A stretch of 64,000 nucleotides of DNA from a virus, in the IMG/VR virus record IMGVR_UViG_3300046366_000047, positions 1-64,000 of that record; one strand, 5' to 3'. This document shows positions 17,101-26,324 of the stretch, piece by piece (positions within the stretch are counted from its first letter, which is position 1; every line of letters starts with the position of its first letter). The notes beneath the pieces were generated by a model that saw only the letters and a list, made by a program, of their open reading frames with translations, did not search any database and was not told where the DNA came from. Both the position numbers and the translations under genes were made by a program.

Positions 17101-17779
17101 TATCTCTTGATGATGCAGCCTGAGCTTTTATTCTAGCCTTAAGCAAATCGCTTTCTTTAGCAGTAATCATTTTAGGAACAGGTTTAACTCCTGTCACTTC
17201 GTTCACTGTTTGTCCAAATTCTTTAGCGGCAGCCTTTTCCTTACCTGTCATTTTCTTCTCGGTAAGAGCCTGCTCAATATTGTTTCTTAAATCATTAAAG
17301 TATCTAAGTCTTTCCTCTCTTGTTTTTAGGCTTTTATAGAATTCTGACTCTTTAAATGATTTCTCAGCGTCAGCAATACCTTTTCCAATAGCATCAGCAG
17401 CTTCTCCTGCGGTCTCAACAGTTACAGCGGCAACTTCCAATGCAGTGTTCCAAGCTTCATTCAATCCCGGAATAGATGACATCGCCAATCCTTTTGTATC
17501 TATTTTACCAGATCTAATTTTTTCAGCAAATGATTTGGATTTTTCTGTGATTGATGGTTTAAGAGTTGCATCTTCGGTCATCTTGCCGCCTTTACCTCTT
17601 CCTAATTTATAGGATTCAATTTTACCTGAGTCAGGCTTAAATCCTTTTAATGACGGAATAGATACTTGATTCTCTAATAAAAAAGTATCAAGAAGACCAT
17701 CATTTAATGCTTTCTTAAATTCAGCCTCAGACATCCAAGTGTCTTGACCTTTTATCTGATATCTACAAGGCTTCGCCAT
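14123..17779 (-). CDS. Very large virion cargo/ejection-type protein
   Basis: 1218 aa, mostly helical and coiled-coil, Lys/Glu-rich in the first 480 residues. The central part (about 580-680) contains ISIMNTTFPEGIYYPAYA. Hydrophobic segments occur at about 790-830 (TLGFKIASIPKQLASITHF), 890-910 (LTITFPFGGGGSYAIAAL) and 1000-1020 (IIYYSAFSSVLFNLI). It fits the pattern of podovirus internal virion proteins that leave the capsid with the DNA. No catalytic motif recognised. It lies one base from the ferritin gene. Confidence 0.6.
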   Translation of the reverse strand: MAKPCRYQIKGQDTWMSEAEFKKALNDGLLDTFLLENQVSIPSLKGFKPDSGKIESYKLGRGKGGKMTEDATLKPSITEKSKSFAEKIRSGKIDTKGLAMSSIPGLNEAWNTALEVAAVTVETAGEAADAIGKGIADAEKSFKESEFYKSLKTREERLRYFNDLRNNIEQALTEKKMTGKEKAAAKEFGQTVNEVTGVKPVPKMITAKESDLLKARIKAQAASSRDTAKNLNDMKEEVRKFAKENLPKDVYTAREVGAVLSAITKAKTEKSVNDAIDKIQALSERKVEAARVAKAKDIAKTIKSKKTLYSRINDKWKGKVSVEAQQEFKDFIESLNDIESMSMDELQAVEDTINGILNEGKADLKRVKEIQDSRKRTENAKMLEELAGKPRILTDVAAINEFFDSVGGHVIVDGQLYNKSDFAKSAYNNKANPAILNEPAKGYDKIPADQARVISEENTSAVKKAGRWIKKASLLESIYGQFQKIYKGSPELKKFIDENISQPIKDYFVDSKIAKGKIFKEFRDGRAKIFGSQRNAAKRLDAHADVNPIKAMSDAGLKVKNTVLVSLYNLGKLTDGRERLIESKVDVDMLNEYIENNPDLKEYSDFLIDQYASLRERYEPTYISIMNTTFPEGIYYPAYAASGPIQDTFSETDVFDGSTNEFKALNAMVDNLKQRTNYKGPFNTTLTSEEIFSDYVNNMERAKALVPVAKSLNQLFNEANRPYIANKIGYKELSDLQRHLGIILTGKKSSADYSIESINTLMNWNVMSTLGFKIASIPKQLASITHFWSAGIKHGLNPAKVITAVPTTKAEWQFLKEIMGSEYLKERLSGSGLDVEVQRILATKTDRQYKKAVKKIFQTGMYLPAAGDWLTITFPFGGGGSYAIAALRNELAKGKSLEEAKDTAFKQFVEAVEETQQTSREDYTSNFQRNQIGRMILTYKSAQVGAARKITEGMRTLMDAKNATNEDKIQAFTDIIYYSAFSSVLFNLISNAGYDVFTNPIYDDDDEKRVKYDLGMDQIGSAAQGFGMVGMVADWMLNASRDDMWKNNAPFIQFIANIANGGSAVVEALSKREWTDLTEEEQARMLDELGLPKGYLTDDELEQLFEAYRNTSVTQRMSPQDINNLIKIFGVKNIVEEIKDFTDAMEGNQSFMDAFMNYEQDYFEFAKKRHKEDYLFKLIFNEDYLKKTPRQNKVDTYEPVIVNDKRSEVKREGIEENW

Positions 17780-17780
17780 A

Positions 17781-18248
17781 TTATTTTCCTAACTCTTGGT
17801 CAATTAAAATAGGTTCTTTTGTTCTGCTTAAACGCGCGATTAAGTCTCCGTACTCTCCAACGCTCTCTACTTGAAGCTCAATATAATGATGGATGAGTGG
17901 CTTTAATTTAGGGCTACATTTGTCCCAAGCGTCCTCGTATTTAGAAAGAAGATCCATTTCCATATCAATAGCAGTTTCAAACGCTTCCATAAGGTCATCT
18001 ACCTCAATTGTAACAGCATCTAATGCAGTAACCTCTATTTGTTCATTCATATCATTCATGAATGCCTCTAATCCATTGAAATGCTCTCTCTCGCTATTTG
18101 ATTCATCCATAAAGAATTTTTCAGCTCCGGAAAAACCAATAGTCTTCATAGTATTTGATAGATGAAGATATGTATGACTCGCTTTTAGTTCTTCGTGACC
18201 CAAAGCATTAATCATTGCAACTTCTTTGTCTGTTAGTAATTTTTTCAT
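17781..18248 (-). CDS. Ferritin with a complete ferroxidase centre
   Basis: 155 aa. The four-helix landmarks match H-type ferritin: E20-L-K-A-S-H-T-Y-L (family E-L-Y-A-S-Y-V-Y-L), S-E53-R-E-H56 (family E-E-R-E-H), E91 in AFETAIDMEM, and H-Y-I-E-L-Q126-V-E-S-V-G-E-Y-G-D in helix D. Ferritins oxidise Fe(II) and store it as a mineral in a 24-mer cage. No signal or membrane segment. The gene lies in the virion operon, one base from each of two cargo-protein genes, so it is expressed late with structural proteins. Whether it is packaged or acts in the host cytoplasm is unknown. Confidence 0.85.
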   Translation of the reverse strand: MKKLLTDKEVAMINALGHEELKASHTYLHLSNTMKTIGFSGAEKFFMDESNSEREHFNGLEAFMNDMNEQIEVTALDAVTIEVDDLMEAFETAIDMEMDLLSKYEDAWDKCSPKLKPLIHHYIELQVESVGEYGDLIARLSRTKEPILIDQELGK

Positions 18249-18249
18249 T

Positions 18250-21200
18250 TTAACAATCTTTAAGTAATAATTCGCTCTTTATTAAGTTCCTAGCTATACT
18301 AGCAAAGTTACTATGTATTTTTGACATTCGCTTATACTGACCACCATGTTTCTCATCGAATGCAGCAATTGCTTCTTTTCTTCGTGATGGATTACTAATA
18401 TTATCTATGTCATTCAGTTCATCAAATGCACTAATGTCGGTTTGACCTTGCATTTCTTCTACTGTAGCACTTAATTCAGTTTTAGGCATGATGATTTTCT
18501 CAATCTCATTAACCAATCCTGGATTAGTACCATCTTCTTTTGCTTGAAGATATAAATCTGCAATAGTACTAGATTCTAGTTCTTGCTCAGATCCTTTTGC
18601 AATCTTAGATGTTTTACCTTTTTTGAGTCCTTTATCAGATGACAAGCTCTCTCCTAGAGTAGCTTTAATTCTATCCATTACCCCAGGATTATCAAGAGTA
18701 GCACTTTCTATTTCAGATGCTATTTGTTCAGCCGTTTTAGGTTTTTCAGTTACTACTGTTTGTTCTGTAGTTGCTCCCGCATTGGGAACTTCTGTAGTTA
18801 CTGTTTGTTCTTCTTGAACCACTCCACTAGGGCTAACCTCTTCTTGGCTTGTTTCAGTGATAGATTCGGTTTGCTGAGGTTTTTGCCCTTCTCCGACTTC
18901 ACTTGGTACCCCTTGCTTGTTTTCTTTATCATTTCCTTCTGCTTTCTTTTTATTTTCTTGCTCCTCTAACTTATCATCAGCATATTCTTCTGTAGCATTT
19001 TGTGCTGTATGAATGTCTGACTGAAGAGAGGATAATAAATCATCAACTTGTCTTCTTTTGCCTTCAGGAAGATTCTCGTACACATCTTTAGCTTTGTTAC
19101 CTTGGACAACACCAAATGCAGTACCTAGGATGAATGATGCTATTACGAATTCTTGAACCTTGTCAAATGTACCAAATGATTTATTGGCATTATCCATTAG
19201 CTCTCTAAAGTTATTTGATTGACTATAGATACTACCAAGTTCTTCACCTGTCTCCTGAGCAGTTTCACCAATACCACGAGATGCAAGTCTACCTGTTTTC
19301 TTAAGTGCATTTACAGCCATACTTGTTTTATCTCCAAATATCGCTTGCATGTAATTAATGACTTGGGTTTTTTCCATTTTACCCAATGCGGCAGCAAATG
19401 CCTCTCCAAATACCCCTCCTACTAATCCATTAGCCCAGTCTAATTCATCTTTGGCTGACTGAACAACAGTTCCTCCAATCTCAAAATTAATACCCTCATT
19501 GATTGCAGGCTTCAAGAATCTACCGAACTTAGTAAGGCCTAATACTTCGTTGTATGTATTCTGAATACCGTTAGCTAGTTTTGTTACTTGGGCAATATCT
19601 TTAGCCCCTGTAATTAATTTCTCTGCTGTGGCTAAACTTTTTAAAGCTGCGCCTGGCAATTCAGATGTCGCCATCAATATACCCATGAACGCAACTGATG
19701 TACCCGTCATCTTACCAAAAGATTCTTTACTCCAGAAATCTACAGTTTGTCTATCTTGTATTTTCTTAAGTGTTTCAGGAGTAGCAAAATCACTTGTATT
19801 AAATCCTTGTTCTTTTATTACTTCTAATGTTTTTTGGGCTTTTTCAGTTTCTAATTGATATCCATCTGCAGCAGACATAGTCGGCATAAGCATATTGGAG
19901 AATCCATTTACGAATGACTCCCAGAATCCTGCTGAATCAGATGTAAACCCATTATCATTATTATAATATAGGGACTTTAATGAATTAAGAGTAGCCTTAT
20001 TCTTAAGGTATTCTCTCTCTGCACTATTCAATGAATAAAATCCTTTCCAATCTAATATATCCTTGGTTCTCATTGCTATAAGATCCAATCCGCTATAATT
20101 AATATCGTTATCAATAGCAAGTTGCTTATTTTTTTCTTGAAGATTCTGATAGAATAAATCAAACTTTTGCTTTGGACCTAATCCTTTTGGCACTGAGTTA
20201 AATGATGATTTAGCCGATTCTGTAATGGTTCCTGCTACAGATTGAGCTACTTTCTTCGGCTCAGTCAAGAATACGGTATTGCTGCTTAATTGCTTATCCT
20301 CTATTAACTTGTCAAGATAGGATAATTTATTCTTCTCAGTCTCTAGCATCTGCTGAGTCTTCTTGTATAGCTCAGGGTTTGATCTTACTTCGGCTGAATT
20401 TAATTGACTTTTTAATCTAGCAATATTTGATTCAGTTACTTTCTTCTGACCCTTATTGCCTTCAATCTCCTCTCTTACCTCTGCGTATCTTTGTGATTGA
20501 ACCTTTTCGTATTCCTCTAGGTACCCATTTAATTTAGATTCAATATATTGACGCTCTCTTAACGAAACTCTGTCTGTAAATGAATAGGCTCCAGTATTTT
20601 TGTCAATATTAATCTTTCCGGCATCAGCATTCTCTAAAATGAAATTAGTCATATTGGATAATGACTTAAACATTTCTGCTCCAATTCTGTCAGATTCAGT
20701 AGATGCTTTAAGGTCATAGTCTTGCTCAAATGATTTTTGTTTCTTTTCAAAATTCAATCTGTCAATACTAACTCCTGCAGAATACGCTTCGTTAACTACT
20801 TCGTTAACTTTCATTGAATCATTGAAGAATTGTTCTCCACTTTTCAATAGCTCAGCTACCTTCTTTGCTTTGATGTCAGTATATTCTCCGTCACCAATAA
20901 TTTCTTTTATATCTTTCTGTAAATTAACAAGATTGTCTTTTTGATCATTTGTCAATTTATCTTTTACTTGAGCGTATATTGGAGTATCAATAAAATTTAC
21001 AGCATCATCAAAAGATGATTTTAAGTATGTTGCTTTTTGATCAACCTCAGCTATCTTATCCCACTTTGCATTTGCATTTAGAGCTTGAACTGCATTCTGA
21101 TTCTCAATAACTAATGCAGGCTTACCTGTTTCAAGGCCCTTTACTACAGACTTCAGAGATGGAGTAGTAGTGAGATTTACTAATGAGTCAATTCTAGGAA

Positions 21201-22431
21201 TAGCCCTAGCTTCAAGTACTTTTTCTCTAGCAGGTATATTATCTCCTGTTAATGGTTTAAATTCCTTACCTGTCTTTGTGATATCTACGTACCACTCTCC
21301 TTTTTCTTTCTTGAATATCGCATCATCTCGATCTGGGAATGTGTAATATCCATCATTCCTTCCTTCTTCGGATTTCTTAATCAATACTTGAGCCGCAGGA
21401 CTTGCCTCTGCCACATCGGGATTGTAATTAAAGTTTACAGTTCCATCTTTATTATATCGATCAGCACTAGTGCCTACGTTCGGCTTTGTTAAGTCTCTAT
21501 ATGTTATATTTTTAGAAACAGTTTTGTTTCCGCCCATAGTAACGTCTGAATTTGCAACCTGTGCTTTTACGTTACCAATTGTAGGTTTAACTACAGATTC
21601 TACTGTAGATAATGTTTTTGATGGGGCTAATTCAGCTTGACTCTCTAATACAGCATATCTTTTCTTTACATCGCCCTTATCTATCTTGAAATAAGTCTTT
21701 CCTTCATCAAGAGATTTATACCATGCATCTCCGTCCTTCTTGAATACCGCTTCTGGCTGCCATGATAATTTATAGATACCATCTTTCTTTGGTTTCTTAG
21801 GCTTATCTCCATCTCCCTCGCCATCATCTCCCTTGGGCTTATTAAACAATATTTTACTATGCTTAAGTTTAATTGGAGTGTCCTTGTATTCTTGCTCTAT
21901 TGCTTGCTCTTCTGCTTTTGCGTCTATTACAGTTGGATTGATAATTGTCTCTCCATCAGCGGTAGTTCCTGCATTATCCTCTTCATATTCAAATTTATCA
22001 TTTGCATCTGGAGCAGGTTGATCCATTGGATTTGGAACAGATGGATTTACGATAATTTCACCATCTGAAGTTTCACTATGGAAATCAGCATCCATAACAG
22101 GAGCCTCTGCTGTCTCAGCAACTACTTCGGTATTAGGTTTTTTAATATCAATCTCTTGAGTAGTAGCGTATTCAGGTAATTCAACCCCTGCATCTTGCAA
22201 TCCTAATTCTTCATATGGATTTACTTGTGGAGCTTGAGACTGTTCTTGTGGAGCTTGAGGCTCTACAGGTTGCTGATTAACAAGAGGTTGCTGCGTCTGT
22301 GCTTGAGGCTGCTCTTGTGTTTGAACAGGTATGTCTACATTAAATTGTTGTGCATCTACAGGAGTATTTGGTGCAGCCTGAATAGTTTCACCCTCGCCAC
22401 CAGTTTGTGTAGACATAAAATCTCTAGCCAT
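18250..22431 (-). CDS. Very large virion cargo/ejection-type protein with internal repeats
   Basis: 1393 aa. Residues 1-150 are Gln/Pro/Glu low-complexity. Two related modules of about 48 aa (roughly 215-262 and 370-418) share A-[VI]-F-K-K-x-x-G-x-W-Y, G-x-x-[FY] and VLE[SA]xA. The middle is coiled-coil. Hydrophobic stretches near residues 960-985 and 1140-1160 could insert in a membrane. The tail is Lys/Glu/Gln-rich and then globular. Probably ejected with DNA to help transfer; no enzymatic motif is seen. Confidence 0.6.
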   Translation of the reverse strand: MARDFMSTQTGGEGETIQAAPNTPVDAQQFNVDIPVQTQEQPQAQTQQPLVNQQPVEPQAPQEQSQAPQVNPYEELGLQDAGVELPEYATTQEIDIKKPNTEVVAETAEAPVMDADFHSETSDGEIIVNPSVPNPMDQPAPDANDKFEYEEDNAGTTADGETIINPTVIDAKAEEQAIEQEYKDTPIKLKHSKILFNKPKGDDGEGDGDKPKKPKKDGIYKLSWQPEAVFKKDGDAWYKSLDEGKTYFKIDKGDVKKRYAVLESQAELAPSKTLSTVESVVKPTIGNVKAQVANSDVTMGGNKTVSKNITYRDLTKPNVGTSADRYNKDGTVNFNYNPDVAEASPAAQVLIKKSEEGRNDGYYTFPDRDDAIFKKEKGEWYVDITKTGKEFKPLTGDNIPAREKVLEARAIPRIDSLVNLTTTPSLKSVVKGLETGKPALVIENQNAVQALNANAKWDKIAEVDQKATYLKSSFDDAVNFIDTPIYAQVKDKLTNDQKDNLVNLQKDIKEIIGDGEYTDIKAKKVAELLKSGEQFFNDSMKVNEVVNEAYSAGVSIDRLNFEKKQKSFEQDYDLKASTESDRIGAEMFKSLSNMTNFILENADAGKINIDKNTGAYSFTDRVSLRERQYIESKLNGYLEEYEKVQSQRYAEVREEIEGNKGQKKVTESNIARLKSQLNSAEVRSNPELYKKTQQMLETEKNKLSYLDKLIEDKQLSSNTVFLTEPKKVAQSVAGTITESAKSSFNSVPKGLGPKQKFDLFYQNLQEKNKQLAIDNDINYSGLDLIAMRTKDILDWKGFYSLNSAEREYLKNKATLNSLKSLYYNNDNGFTSDSAGFWESFVNGFSNMLMPTMSAADGYQLETEKAQKTLEVIKEQGFNTSDFATPETLKKIQDRQTVDFWSKESFGKMTGTSVAFMGILMATSELPGAALKSLATAEKLITGAKDIAQVTKLANGIQNTYNEVLGLTKFGRFLKPAINEGINFEIGGTVVQSAKDELDWANGLVGGVFGEAFAAALGKMEKTQVINYMQAIFGDKTSMAVNALKKTGRLASRGIGETAQETGEELGSIYSQSNNFRELMDNANKSFGTFDKVQEFVIASFILGTAFGVVQGNKAKDVYENLPEGKRRQVDDLLSSLQSDIHTAQNATEEYADDKLEEQENKKKAEGNDKENKQGVPSEVGEGQKPQQTESITETSQEEVSPSGVVQEEQTVTTEVPNAGATTEQTVVTEKPKTAEQIASEIESATLDNPGVMDRIKATLGESLSSDKGLKKGKTSKIAKGSEQELESSTIADLYLQAKEDGTNPGLVNEIEKIIMPKTELSATVEEMQGQTDISAFDELNDIDNISNPSRRKEAIAAFDEKHGGQYKRMSKIHSNFASIARNLIKSELLLKDC

Positions 22432-22448
22432 AAATAATTATTTAATTA

Positions 22449-22456
22449 CAAATATA
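22449..22456 (-). promoter_or_regulatory. TATATTTG -7 box for the cargo/ferritin genes
   Basis: Minus strand, ending 18 bases before the ATG at 22431. The -33 position reads AATG, not TTTG. Its position means ferritin and both flanking cargo genes could share this start. Confidence 0.4.
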
Positions 22457-22474
22457 ATGAAACTAAGCGCATTA

Positions 22475-25400
22475 TCATTGTGGGGTTGACATATTAAAGC
22501 CACCTGACTCGCCTGAACCAAATGATGTATCTGGATTTCCTTGCGCTTCTGCTGCTTGGTTTACTTTGTATCCAGATTGCTGATCTTTGTATTGTTGACC
22601 AGCTGAGTCATCGATAATAATCCACTCTCCCTTAATTTTACCCGGAAGCAACTCCTCAACATAATCAGCTTGAACGCCAATAGCTTTAGTGTTTGGAGTT
22701 CTTGAGTATGGTTGCTCAATATCTCTAGCCATTGTATGTTTGCGATTACTTTTGTTGTACTCATCAACATTATTTTCATTCAAGAACTGAAATTTATTAT
22801 TTGAATCATAATAACCTTTAGCTAGTTCGTGAGATACAACTTTAGTAAATATACTAGATGAAGCTTTACCATAATTCTCTAATTGCGCGCGAGTCATTGG
22901 AGATCTTTTATTCCCTTCATCTACCGTGGATACCGTTACGCCTTTTTTGTCTTTGTATTTTGCAAGCTGAACAGGAGTTAAGGATTTAACTTCTTCATAA
23001 TATTTGCCATCTTTTTTATATTTTATAGCTACATCAATAGTTCTTTGTGCTTTATTGCCAACGTAAATAGGTTTAGCAGTTATGTCTTTAGCTAATACTC
23101 CTGTAGCAGGTATGCTTGAATACCAAGTTCCATTTTTATTTTTCTGAACTGATCCATAAGAATATTGTTGCCAAACATTTCCAATGGCCTTATTAAGAGC
23201 TTCACCTGTTAATCCTTTACTTTTTAAATCAGCAATTTCTTGATTAAATGTTTTTCCTGTTTGCTTATTTACAGCATCGTTAAGATTAGCATTAATAGTT
23301 CCAAAATAAGATTCTTTATCAGATTGTTTTTGATATTCAAATTTATCTCTATCTAAATCCAACCTCATAGCACCAAGATTTCCTGTTGCTACAAATTTAT
23401 TTTCTAATTCAACTTGCTTTTGTAATTGACCAGCAACATAATTCATAGCAGCATCTTTTTGTTGTGCGCTATATTTTGTTGATCCTACTAAACCATCAAT
23501 AATCTGCTCGTAATTTCCAGTAAAGAATTTCTTGAATCCACTAATATACTCATCCTGTTCTAATGTGCCTCCACTAAGTTTCTGCATGAATTGATTTCTC
23601 TCTTCAACAAACTTAGGCTCATTATAAACTCCTCCAGTGCGCATATTAATAGGTAATCTACCCACTCTATTAGGATCCAATACTTCTTTAAGTACTTTAT
23701 CTACTTGAGGTATTATATTTTGATATACCTGTGCCTTAGCAAAAAGCGGGGCTAAATCTTTTTTACCCGTAAGTACTCCATCGATATCATCAACAAGAGC
23801 CCTCTTAATGTCTAAAGCATTTTTAACTTGTTCTGGATCAATGAACTTAGTATCATCAGCAGCGTCTTCCAATACACTACTAGCATATGCATCATATCCA
23901 TTAACATTCTTAGCTACAGCCTCTAACCTTGAAAATTCTCTTCTTGATTCAGGATCTGCTAAAAATGCATTTACATTTCCGCCATGTTTCTTATATAGTA
24001 GGTTATCCATCGCATCATTGACAGTCTCATTAAACTTAGGCTTAAACTGAGAGGCAATATCTATACCTGAATAATATTTATCTAATGCAGCGTTCTTTAC
24101 TTTAGCTGCATCTTTTAATGCTCTTTTTCTAGCATCATAAAGTCCTTGAGGTAATAATCCGCCTGCTCCTGAATAAACAGTTTGACTACCAATTCTACTT
24201 CCTGTAAATGTCCCTACAGCTATATCTCTACCAATCTCAGGGTAATAATCTTGTACACCTAGTCTATCAACTACAGCTTCTGGAATAGAAGAGTCAAGGT
24301 CTTGATACTGCTTTGCAATATCTTTCTCTACCTGATCTTTAGTTGCCACGGAAGAATATGCAGGTCTAGTTTGATTTGCGTTAATACCTCCCATTACACC
24401 AGCTGTAACAGGGGCAACAGGAATAGAGCCTTGATTTAATTGAGGCTCACTAGTTGCTTGATTAGCTAATTGCGTTGAAATAGCCTCAGTTGATTGTTGA
24501 TTGTTAGGTTGTAAAGCAGACTCTATATACTGGCCATTACCAGTTTTTATAACTTGTCCTGTACCTGCATCTATAGTAACAGCATTTCCCCCTAATAATG
24601 GTGGCTCCTCTTCTTCAAGTGCTTTTACCGTATTAACAGTATTTACATCAAGTTGAGTTTGTAATTTCTCAGCTTCTTTCTTAGCTTCTTCTGCTACTTT
24701 CGGTGCTTCAAATACTTGTCCTGCTGTTTCAGCGTTATCAATACCTGCTTTAAGTACAGCATTTTGTGTTTCTTGAGCTGCTGTATTTGACTGAATAGCA
24801 TTGTTTAATGCTACTCCTGGAGCAGGAGCGACATATTCAGCTGAACCTGTTTTAGTTACTTGTCCTGTACCTGCATCAATGGTTGTAACATTCTCTTCCA
24901 TTTCTTTCTGCTTTCTGTCTAATACACGTTGATTAAACTCGGCTTCATCAAATGGTTTATCAGTTTTTGATACTACTTCAGCAGCTTTAGATCCATCACC
25001 TGCTACTTTATTTTGTTGTTTACCCATATCTTCATTAGGTTTGCTTTCATTAGCTGGAAATATATTCTCATCTCCTTTTCTTGCAGGTCTTGAATATTCT
25101 TCTTTAGGCTTGTTCATGACTTCAGCTACTTTACTGCCTTCACTAGTATTATTTTTATCCCAATCCCTATATCCCTTTCCAGTTGGATTATTTAGTGAGG
25201 GCTGATCATGACTGGGAATACTTCCTACTCCTTTTCTTGCGGCCATTGCATTTCGATAAATTCCAGAACTTTCATTCCAAAATTCATTACCTTTAATTGC
25301 TCCATTAGTAGCAGTATATTGAGTCCATGGAGCTACTTGTTTTTTTTCTCCTGATTTTGTTTTATTTGCTTGATCTTCTTGCTTCCATTGCGGTACAATT

Positions 25401-25612
25401 CTATAATCGCTATATGAATTATTTGCTCCGTCATATTCCTCAAAAACTTCTCCAGGCGAATTATCATACTCCTCATCACTTACAGTTCTAGGAATTCTAA
25501 GGCCCATGTCGAATACTTTCTGTTCATCAGATCTAGTATCTACAGGTGCTTCTTTTTTCTTTATAGGATCAGCTACTACCTCAGCAATTTTTTTTCTTCT
25601 AGTCTTAGCCAT
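22475..25612 (-). CDS. Large virion protein, 1045 aa, with a repeated AGTGQV motif
   Basis: Basic N-terminus (MAKTRRKKIAEV). The first 430 residues are low-complexity and disordered and contain two copies of T-I-D-A-G-T-G-Q-V-x-K-T-G. The rest is helical, with FLADPESRREFSRLEAVAKNVNGYDAY among charged helices. It ends in Gly/Ser/Asn-rich sequence. Located between the gp14-like and 1393-aa proteins, it is the second of three cargo-type proteins. No enzyme motif recognised. Confidence 0.55.
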   Translation of the reverse strand: MAKTRRKKIAEVVADPIKKKEAPVDTRSDEQKVFDMGLRIPRTVSDEEYDNSPGEVFEEYDGANNSYSDYRIVPQWKQEDQANKTKSGEKKQVAPWTQYTATNGAIKGNEFWNESSGIYRNAMAARKGVGSIPSHDQPSLNNPTGKGYRDWDKNNTSEGSKVAEVMNKPKEEYSRPARKGDENIFPANESKPNEDMGKQQNKVAGDGSKAAEVVSKTDKPFDEAEFNQRVLDRKQKEMEENVTTIDAGTGQVTKTGSAEYVAPAPGVALNNAIQSNTAAQETQNAVLKAGIDNAETAGQVFEAPKVAEEAKKEAEKLQTQLDVNTVNTVKALEEEEPPLLGGNAVTIDAGTGQVIKTGNGQYIESALQPNNQQSTEAISTQLANQATSEPQLNQGSIPVAPVTAGVMGGINANQTRPAYSSVATKDQVEKDIAKQYQDLDSSIPEAVVDRLGVQDYYPEIGRDIAVGTFTGSRIGSQTVYSGAGGLLPQGLYDARKRALKDAAKVKNAALDKYYSGIDIASQFKPKFNETVNDAMDNLLYKKHGGNVNAFLADPESRREFSRLEAVAKNVNGYDAYASSVLEDAADDTKFIDPEQVKNALDIKRALVDDIDGVLTGKKDLAPLFAKAQVYQNIIPQVDKVLKEVLDPNRVGRLPINMRTGGVYNEPKFVEERNQFMQKLSGGTLEQDEYISGFKKFFTGNYEQIIDGLVGSTKYSAQQKDAAMNYVAGQLQKQVELENKFVATGNLGAMRLDLDRDKFEYQKQSDKESYFGTINANLNDAVNKQTGKTFNQEIADLKSKGLTGEALNKAIGNVWQQYSYGSVQKNKNGTWYSSIPATGVLAKDITAKPIYVGNKAQRTIDVAIKYKKDGKYYEEVKSLTPVQLAKYKDKKGVTVSTVDEGNKRSPMTRAQLENYGKASSSIFTKVVSHELAKGYYDSNNKFQFLNENNVDEYNKSNRKHTMARDIEQPYSRTPNTKAIGVQADYVEELLPGKIKGEWIIIDDSAGQQYKDQQSGYKVNQAAEAQGNPDTSFGSGESGGFNMSTPQ

Positions 25613-25614
25613 AA

Positions 25615-26298
25615 TTATTTTCCTAATCCCATTATACTCATTAGTGATGCCCCTTGTTGAGCAAATGCAGGTGTTGTTGCTGTAGTTGCAGTTGCTGATG
25701 TTGGATCATTTTTAAGAACTCCTAAGCCCATTCCTTTTTTCTTTTGAGCAGGAGTGCCAAGTCCTTGACCTCCACCAACAGTAGCTAATAAATTCTGAGT
25801 TCCTGCTTTCATTTGATTCTCAGCCTGAGCAGATAATCTACTTGATCTAAGTAATGCTAAGTCATTAGATAAGTTAGCCATATCACCTACTTGCTTTTGC
25901 TCCATGCCTAATACTTGATTCAATTGCTGACCATTTGCGGCAGCTAAGTTACCTGCAGCATTCTGCATTAATTGATTGTATTGACCGAAGTTAACAGGAC
26001 CACCTGCTCTCATAGCTCCAGTTTGATAACCTTTCGCCATTTGACGCATAGCAGCTGTATTAGCTGAATCAGCAGTACCTGTTTGTAAAGCTTGTCTTCT
26101 ACGTCTAATTGTATTGAGCATCTGACGCTCCATTGGATTCTCAGACATTGGAATTGCAGCATCTGCTTTCTTTCTATTGATGGCTCCTGCAATCATCTGG
26201 CCTCCTGCCATTGCTAGTTTAGCTCCTTGTCCTGACATTTCACCTGCCTTATCCATTATCTGCGGAGCCATACTCATTAACATTCCTAATCCTGGCAT
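25615..26298 (-). CDS. T7 gp14-like internal virion protein
   Basis: 227 aa, rich in Gly, Ala, Met and Gln. It starts with a hydrophobic Gly/Ala segment (MPGLGMLMSMAPQIM...AGGQMIAGAIN), then RRRRQAL, followed by Ala/Gln-rich helix. This composition and place ahead of large cargo genes are typical of small podovirus internal core proteins that form the outer-membrane part of the ejection channel. Family assignment is by pattern only. Confidence 0.55.
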   Translation of the reverse strand: MPGLGMLMSMAPQIMDKAGEMSGQGAKLAMAGGQMIAGAINRKKADAAIPMSENPMERQMLNTIRRRRQALQTGTADSANTAAMRQMAKGYQTGAMRAGGPVNFGQYNQLMQNAAGNLAAANGQQLNQVLGMEQKQVGDMANLSNDLALLRSSRLSAQAENQMKAGTQNLLATVGGGQGLGTPAQKKKGMGLGVLKNDPTSATATTATTPAFAQQGASLMSIMGLGK

Positions 26299-26312
26299 AA
26301 TATTTATTTTTT

Positions 26313-26320
26313 CAAATTTA
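26313..26320 (-). promoter_or_regulatory. TAAATTTG -7 box for the internal-protein genes
   Basis: Minus strand, ending 15 bases before the ATG at 26298; -33 is not matched. It lies inside the 26-base gap after the 1523-aa tail gene. Confidence 0.4.
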
Positions 26321-26324
26321 ACAA

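Noticed and set aside
17781-18248. Dps mini-ferritin
   Set aside because: Helix spacing and the E20, E53-x-x-H56, Q126 set follow classical ferritin rather than the interfacial Dps site.
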